The notes under the pieces are model-generated. The model ran no database searches and was not told the origin of the DNA. It saw only the letters and a list, made by a program, of their open reading frames with translations. Of a DNA stretch of 6,930 nucleotides, positions 5,001 to 6,930 are shown one piece after another. The first letter of the stretch is position 1. Each line of letters opens with the position of its first letter. Source of the DNA: Christensenella sp. UBA3857 (GTDB taxonomy: Bacteria; Bacillota; Clostridia; Christensenellales; CAG-138); NCBI GenBank assembly GCA_002392505.1, contig DGHD01000061.1, forward strand, positions 8,684 through 15,613, read 5' to 3'. A program made the position numbers and the translations under genes.

Positions 5001-6308
5001 TCAGTCGAATAAGAACTCTCCGTCTTCTCCGAGCCTGACCCGCGCGTTGTAGAACGCCTCCATGCCGGAGACCATGTAGCCGAGGTCCTTTGCGCCCGCT
5101 GTTTCGCACGGGGAGTGCATGGCGAGCTGTGCAAGACCGATGTCGAGCGTGTTGATCGACACGTGCGAGCCGGAGATATTGCCGAGCGTGCCGCCGCCGG
5201 GAACGTCGGAACGGTTGGCGAAATGCTGGAAGGGTATGCCGTTGTCCTTAAGGAGCTTGTGGAAGAACGCCGCGGAAACGCCGTCGGTGGTGTAGCGTTG
5301 GTTCGCGTTGAACTTGATGACTATGCCCTCGTTCATGAAGACGCAGTTCTCCGCGTCGGTCTTTTCGGGGTGATTGGGATGCACCGCGTGGGCGTTGTCC
5401 GCCGAGAGCATGAACGATGCGGCGGCGGCGCGGTGAGCGTCCTCCGCGCTCATACCCAGCGCGATCGCGATGCGCTGCATCACGTCGTAAAGGAACGTGG
5501 AATCGGCGCCCTGCTTCGTGCCGGAGCCGACCTCCTCGTTATCGAACACGCAGAGCATGTTGACGCCGCTCTCGGGCTTTTTCGCGGCGAGGAACGCCTT
5601 GAGTCCCGACCACGCGCATTCAAGGTCGTCAAGGCGGGGGCTCATTATGAATTCGCCCTCATAGCCGATCACGGCGGGCTTTATGCGCGGATAAAGGAAT
5701 ATGTCGCAGCCGAGCACGTCCTCCTCGCTGACGCCGGCGGCTTCGGCGATCAGCTTCTTATAGCCGCCCTTCGCGCTTTCGGAGCCGAAGAGGGGCATCA
5801 TGTCGACCTGCGCGTTGTACTTGAAGCCGTCGTTGATCTCGCGGTTCATGTGGATGGCGACGTTGGGTATCACGAGAAGGTCGCGGTCGATATCGACGAG
5901 CCGCGTTTTGATGCCGTTCTCCGTTTTGACGAGCACGCGCCCCGCAAGGGAAAGGGGTCTGTCGAACCACGGCGCGAAGAGCATGCCGCCGTATTTTTCG
6001 ACGTTGAGCTGCGTGTACTTGCCGCGTACGGAAAGCTCCGCGTTCTCTTTTACCTTGAAGGCGGGCGAATCGGAATGCGCCGCGATCACGCGGTAGGAAT
6101 CCGCCGCGCCCTCGGGGATATCGAACGCTATGACGGAGCTTAAGTTGCGGGTGACGAAATAGCCCTTACCCGCCTCAAGCTCCCATTTTTCGCCCTCGGT
6201 CAGGCGCTTCCTGCCGGAAGCCTCGAGCGCGTCCGAAATGTTCTTCACCGCGTGGAACGCGGTCGGGGATTTCTCGATGAAGGACAAAAGATCGTTGACA
6301 AGTTCCAT
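5001..6308 (-). CDS. apeB: M18 family metallo-aminopeptidase (apeB-like)
   Basis: A cytosolic zinc aminopeptidase of the aspartyl aminopeptidase family (Pfam PF02127), expected to remove N-terminal residues, often acidic, from peptides. The 435 residues match the bacterial apeB length. The expected metal-site motifs are present: AAHSDSPAFKVKEN with H78 and D80; SPRLDDL with D227; DNEEVGSGTKQGADS with catalytic base E258 and ligand E259; SADNAHAVHPNHPEK with D304; and LAMHSPCE with H398. These assignments follow family alignment from memory. ATG at 6308 is preferred because AAGGAG (6316-6321) lies 7 bases upstream. ATG at 6314 would be one base from it, and the longer form to 6356 runs into a repeat palindrome. 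It appears monocistronic, converging on the dockerin gene. No clear promoter is visible. The choice of apeB over apeA rests on length; substrate is not readable from sequence. Confidence 0.93.
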   Translation of the reverse strand: MELVNDLLSFIEKSPTAFHAVKNISDALEASGRKRLTEGEKWELEAGKGYFVTRNLSSVIAFDIPEGAADSYRVIAAHSDSPAFKVKENAELSVRGKYTQLNVEKYGGMLFAPWFDRPLSLAGRVLVKTENGIKTRLVDIDRDLLVIPNVAIHMNREINDGFKYNAQVDMMPLFGSESAKGGYKKLIAEAAGVSEEDVLGCDIFLYPRIKPAVIGYEGEFIMSPRLDDLECAWSGLKAFLAAKKPESGVNMLCVFDNEEVGSGTKQGADSTFLYDVMQRIAIALGMSAEDAHRAAAASFMLSADNAHAVHPNHPEKTDAENCVFMNEGIVIKFNANQRYTTDGVSAAFFHKLLKDNGIPFQHFANRSDVPGGGTLGNISGSHVSINTLDIGLAQLAMHSPCETAGAKDLGYMVSGMEAFYNARVRLGEDGEFLFD

Positions 6309-6315
6309 ATTCATT

Positions 6316-6321
6316 CTCCTT
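6316..6321 (-). promoter_or_regulatory. Ribosome binding site fixing the apeB start
   Basis: On the minus strand AAAGGAG is followed 7 bases later by ATG at 6308 and only one base later by ATG at 6314. Normal spacing selects 6308. Confidence 0.85.
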
Positions 6322-6350
6322 TGGATAATATTGATCGAGATATTCAGGTC

Positions 6351-6371
6351 CGTCATGCCGTCGGCATGACG
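6351..6371. repeat. Near-perfect 21-bp palindrome upstream of apeB
   Basis: CGTCATGCCG, central T, CGGCATGACG: 10-bp perfect arms, 30 bases upstream of the apeB ribosome site. The right half begins the direct repeat found again at 6858. It could be an operator, but half of it is part of the dispersed repeat, so a repeat-end hairpin is as likely. Confidence 0.6.
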
Positions 6372-6436
6372 CCAAGCGAGCGCCGCCCACGAGGAGCACT
6401 CAAGTTTTTAGGACGCACGTTAAGCGAGCAAATGCG
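6360..6436 (+). repeat. Direct repeat, copy A
   Basis: It begins with 22 bases from GTCGGCATGACGCC to AAGCGAGC, identical at 6858-6879, and later has TTTAGGACGCACG (6407-6419), repeated at 6901-6913, followed by YYAAGCGAGCAAA. The middle part differs between copies. Confidence 0.8.
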
Positions 6437-6442
6437 AGCAAC

Positions 6443-6461
6443 GCAAAACCTTTGGTTTTGC
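6443..6461. repeat. Short perfect palindrome, 8-bp arms, 3-base loop
   Basis: GCAAAACC, loop TTT, GGTTTTGC. Confidence 0.6.
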
Positions 6462-6465
6462 TTAT

Positions 6466-6505
6466 CGAGAAAAGCATTTCGCTATGAAAGCTTATGCTTT
6501 TCTCG
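6466..6505. repeat. Inverted repeat, 12-bp perfect arms
   Basis: CGAGAAAAGCAT (6466-6477) pairs with ATGCTTTTCTCG (6494-6505) across a 16-base loop that contains AAGCTT. Confidence 0.7.
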
Positions 6506-6535
6506 GCAAGCCGCGCCGCGATAGCGAGAGCGTTA

Positions 6536-6560
6536 AAAATCGTAACAGTGTTACGATTTT
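6536..6560. repeat. Palindrome with 11-bp perfect arms, 3-base loop
   Basis: AAAATCGTAAC, loop AGT, GTTACGATTTT. It ends in a T-run on both strands and could weakly terminate transcription in either direction. Its core GTAACAGTGTTAC resembles the hairpin at 6750-6765. Confidence 0.65.
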
Positions 6561-6665
6561 AGCGAGCGCCCCGCCGGGAGCGTCTGCGACCGGCGAGGGG
6601 GGAACCACGATATGCCAAGTCCGAGAAACTCACGGGGCGGACTTAAGCCGCCCGTTCTCCGCCTT

Positions 6666-6690
6666 CCCGACCATTCACCGGATGGTCGGG
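6666..6690. repeat. Palindrome with 9-bp perfect arms
   Basis: CCCGACCAT, loop TCACCGG, ATGGTCGGG. A nearby weaker inverted repeat pairs AAGTCCG (6617-6623) with CGGACTT (6638-6644). Confidence 0.65.
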
Positions 6691-6728
6691 ATCGCTCCGC
6701 GACCGTCTGCGAACCTCCTGCGAGACAT

Positions 6729-6776
6729 TTCCCAGTATGTATGCACGCTGTAACAGTAGTGTTACGCACTTGGGAA
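6729..6776. repeat. Nested inverted repeat, possible structured RNA element
   Basis: An outer stem TTCCCA (6729-6734) with TGGGAA (6771-6776) encloses GC-T-GTAAC (6747-6754) pairing with GTTACGC (6761-6767) around the loop AGTAGT. Strand and transcription are unknown. Confidence 0.45.
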
Positions 6777-6831
6777 GCACACGTTTATCGGAAGCATCCC
6801 TCATCCACCCTCGCCTTACGGCTCCGGTCCC

Positions 6832-6850
6832 CCTTCCCCAATGGGGAAGG
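6832..6850. repeat. CCTTCCCCA / TGGGGAAGG palindrome element
   Basis: CCTTCCCCA, central A, TGGGGAAGG, preceded by CCCTCATCCACC and a small GCC-TTAC-GGC hairpin (6813-6822). From memory, elements of this style (CTCATCC, small hairpin, CCTTCCCC palindrome) are scattered through gut Clostridia genomes; no search was done. Confidence 0.65.
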
Positions 6851-6857
6851 CTGAATA

Positions 6858-6930
6858 GTCGGCATGACGCCAAGCGAGCAAAGCGAGTTGCACGAAAGTC
6901 TTTAGGACGCACGCCAAGCGAGCAAAGCGA
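6858..6930 (+). repeat. Direct repeat, copy B (runs out of window)
   Basis: Matches copy A at 6360-6436 at both ends: 22 identical bases at 6858-6879, and TTTAGGACGCACG at 6901-6913. Copy B lacks the palindrome's left half that precedes copy A. AAGCGAGCAAAGCGA occurs twice within it. The element continues beyond 6930. Confidence 0.8.

Larger units (their letters stand above)
6322..6930. other. Non-coding palindrome array upstream of apeB
   Basis: About 600 bases without a convincing gene. The short open frames here translate palindromes and AGCGAGC-type repeats, and have no ribosome sites or recognisable domains. The stretch holds at least eight inverted repeats, listed separately where clear, set in repeated AAGCGAGC-type sequence, and two copies of a longer direct repeat at its ends. 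Confidence 0.6.

Noticed and set aside
5115..6143. A 342-residue plus-strand frame antisense to apeB
   Set aside because: Shadow of a gene whose metal-binding motifs are complete on the other strand.
6309..6356. N-terminal extension of apeB to 6356 (451 residues)
   Set aside because: The extension has no ribosome site and starts inside the 21-bp palindrome, while AAGGAG is correctly spaced for ATG 6308.
6484..6912. Short frames of 70-90 residues in the right array
   Set aside because: They run through palindromes and dispersed repeats, with no ribosome sites or familiar domains.

Overview
The window looks like a GC-rich Clostridia (Firmicutes) chromosome, most plausibly an uncultured gut lineage near Oscillospiraceae/Ruminococcaceae. 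This is inference from four things: a tRNA gene with an encoded CCA end, AGGAG-type ribosome sites, intrinsic terminators after genes, and a secreted dockerin-bearing carbohydrate-binding protein. No rRNA, CRISPR, transposase or integrase gene is visible.

Layout. 1-60 is the 3' four-fifths of a tRNA-Lys(CTT) gene, cut by the window edge. 61-740 is non-coding and full of repeats. It holds two more copies of the tRNA 3' tail (T-arm, acceptor strand, CCA) inside a conserved 74-base unit; each copy, like the real tRNA, runs directly into its own terminator hairpin. Between them lie short perfect palindromes, inverted fragments of the T-arm, a 40-base repeat and a 25-base tandem repeat. 745-1462 is a monocistronic plsY (glycerol-3-phosphate acyltransferase) with a good promoter and a terminator. 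1490-4986 is a monocistronic 1108-residue secreted protein: signal peptide, Ig-like domain, Cthe_2159-type beta-helix, uncertain beta-rich modules and a C-terminal type I dockerin. It converges on the minus-strand gene 5001-6308, an M18 metallo-aminopeptidase (apeB-like), with a shared bidirectional terminator between them. 6322-6930 is a second non-coding array of palindromes bounded by two copies of a direct repeat, the second running out of the window.

The three genes do not form one pathway: membrane phospholipid synthesis, extracellular polysaccharide binding, and intracellular peptide turnover. Each has its own signals. The most unusual content is the two repeat arrays. The left one is the best candidate for something undescribed: repeated tRNA-tail plus terminator modules whose hairpins share geometry but not sequence.
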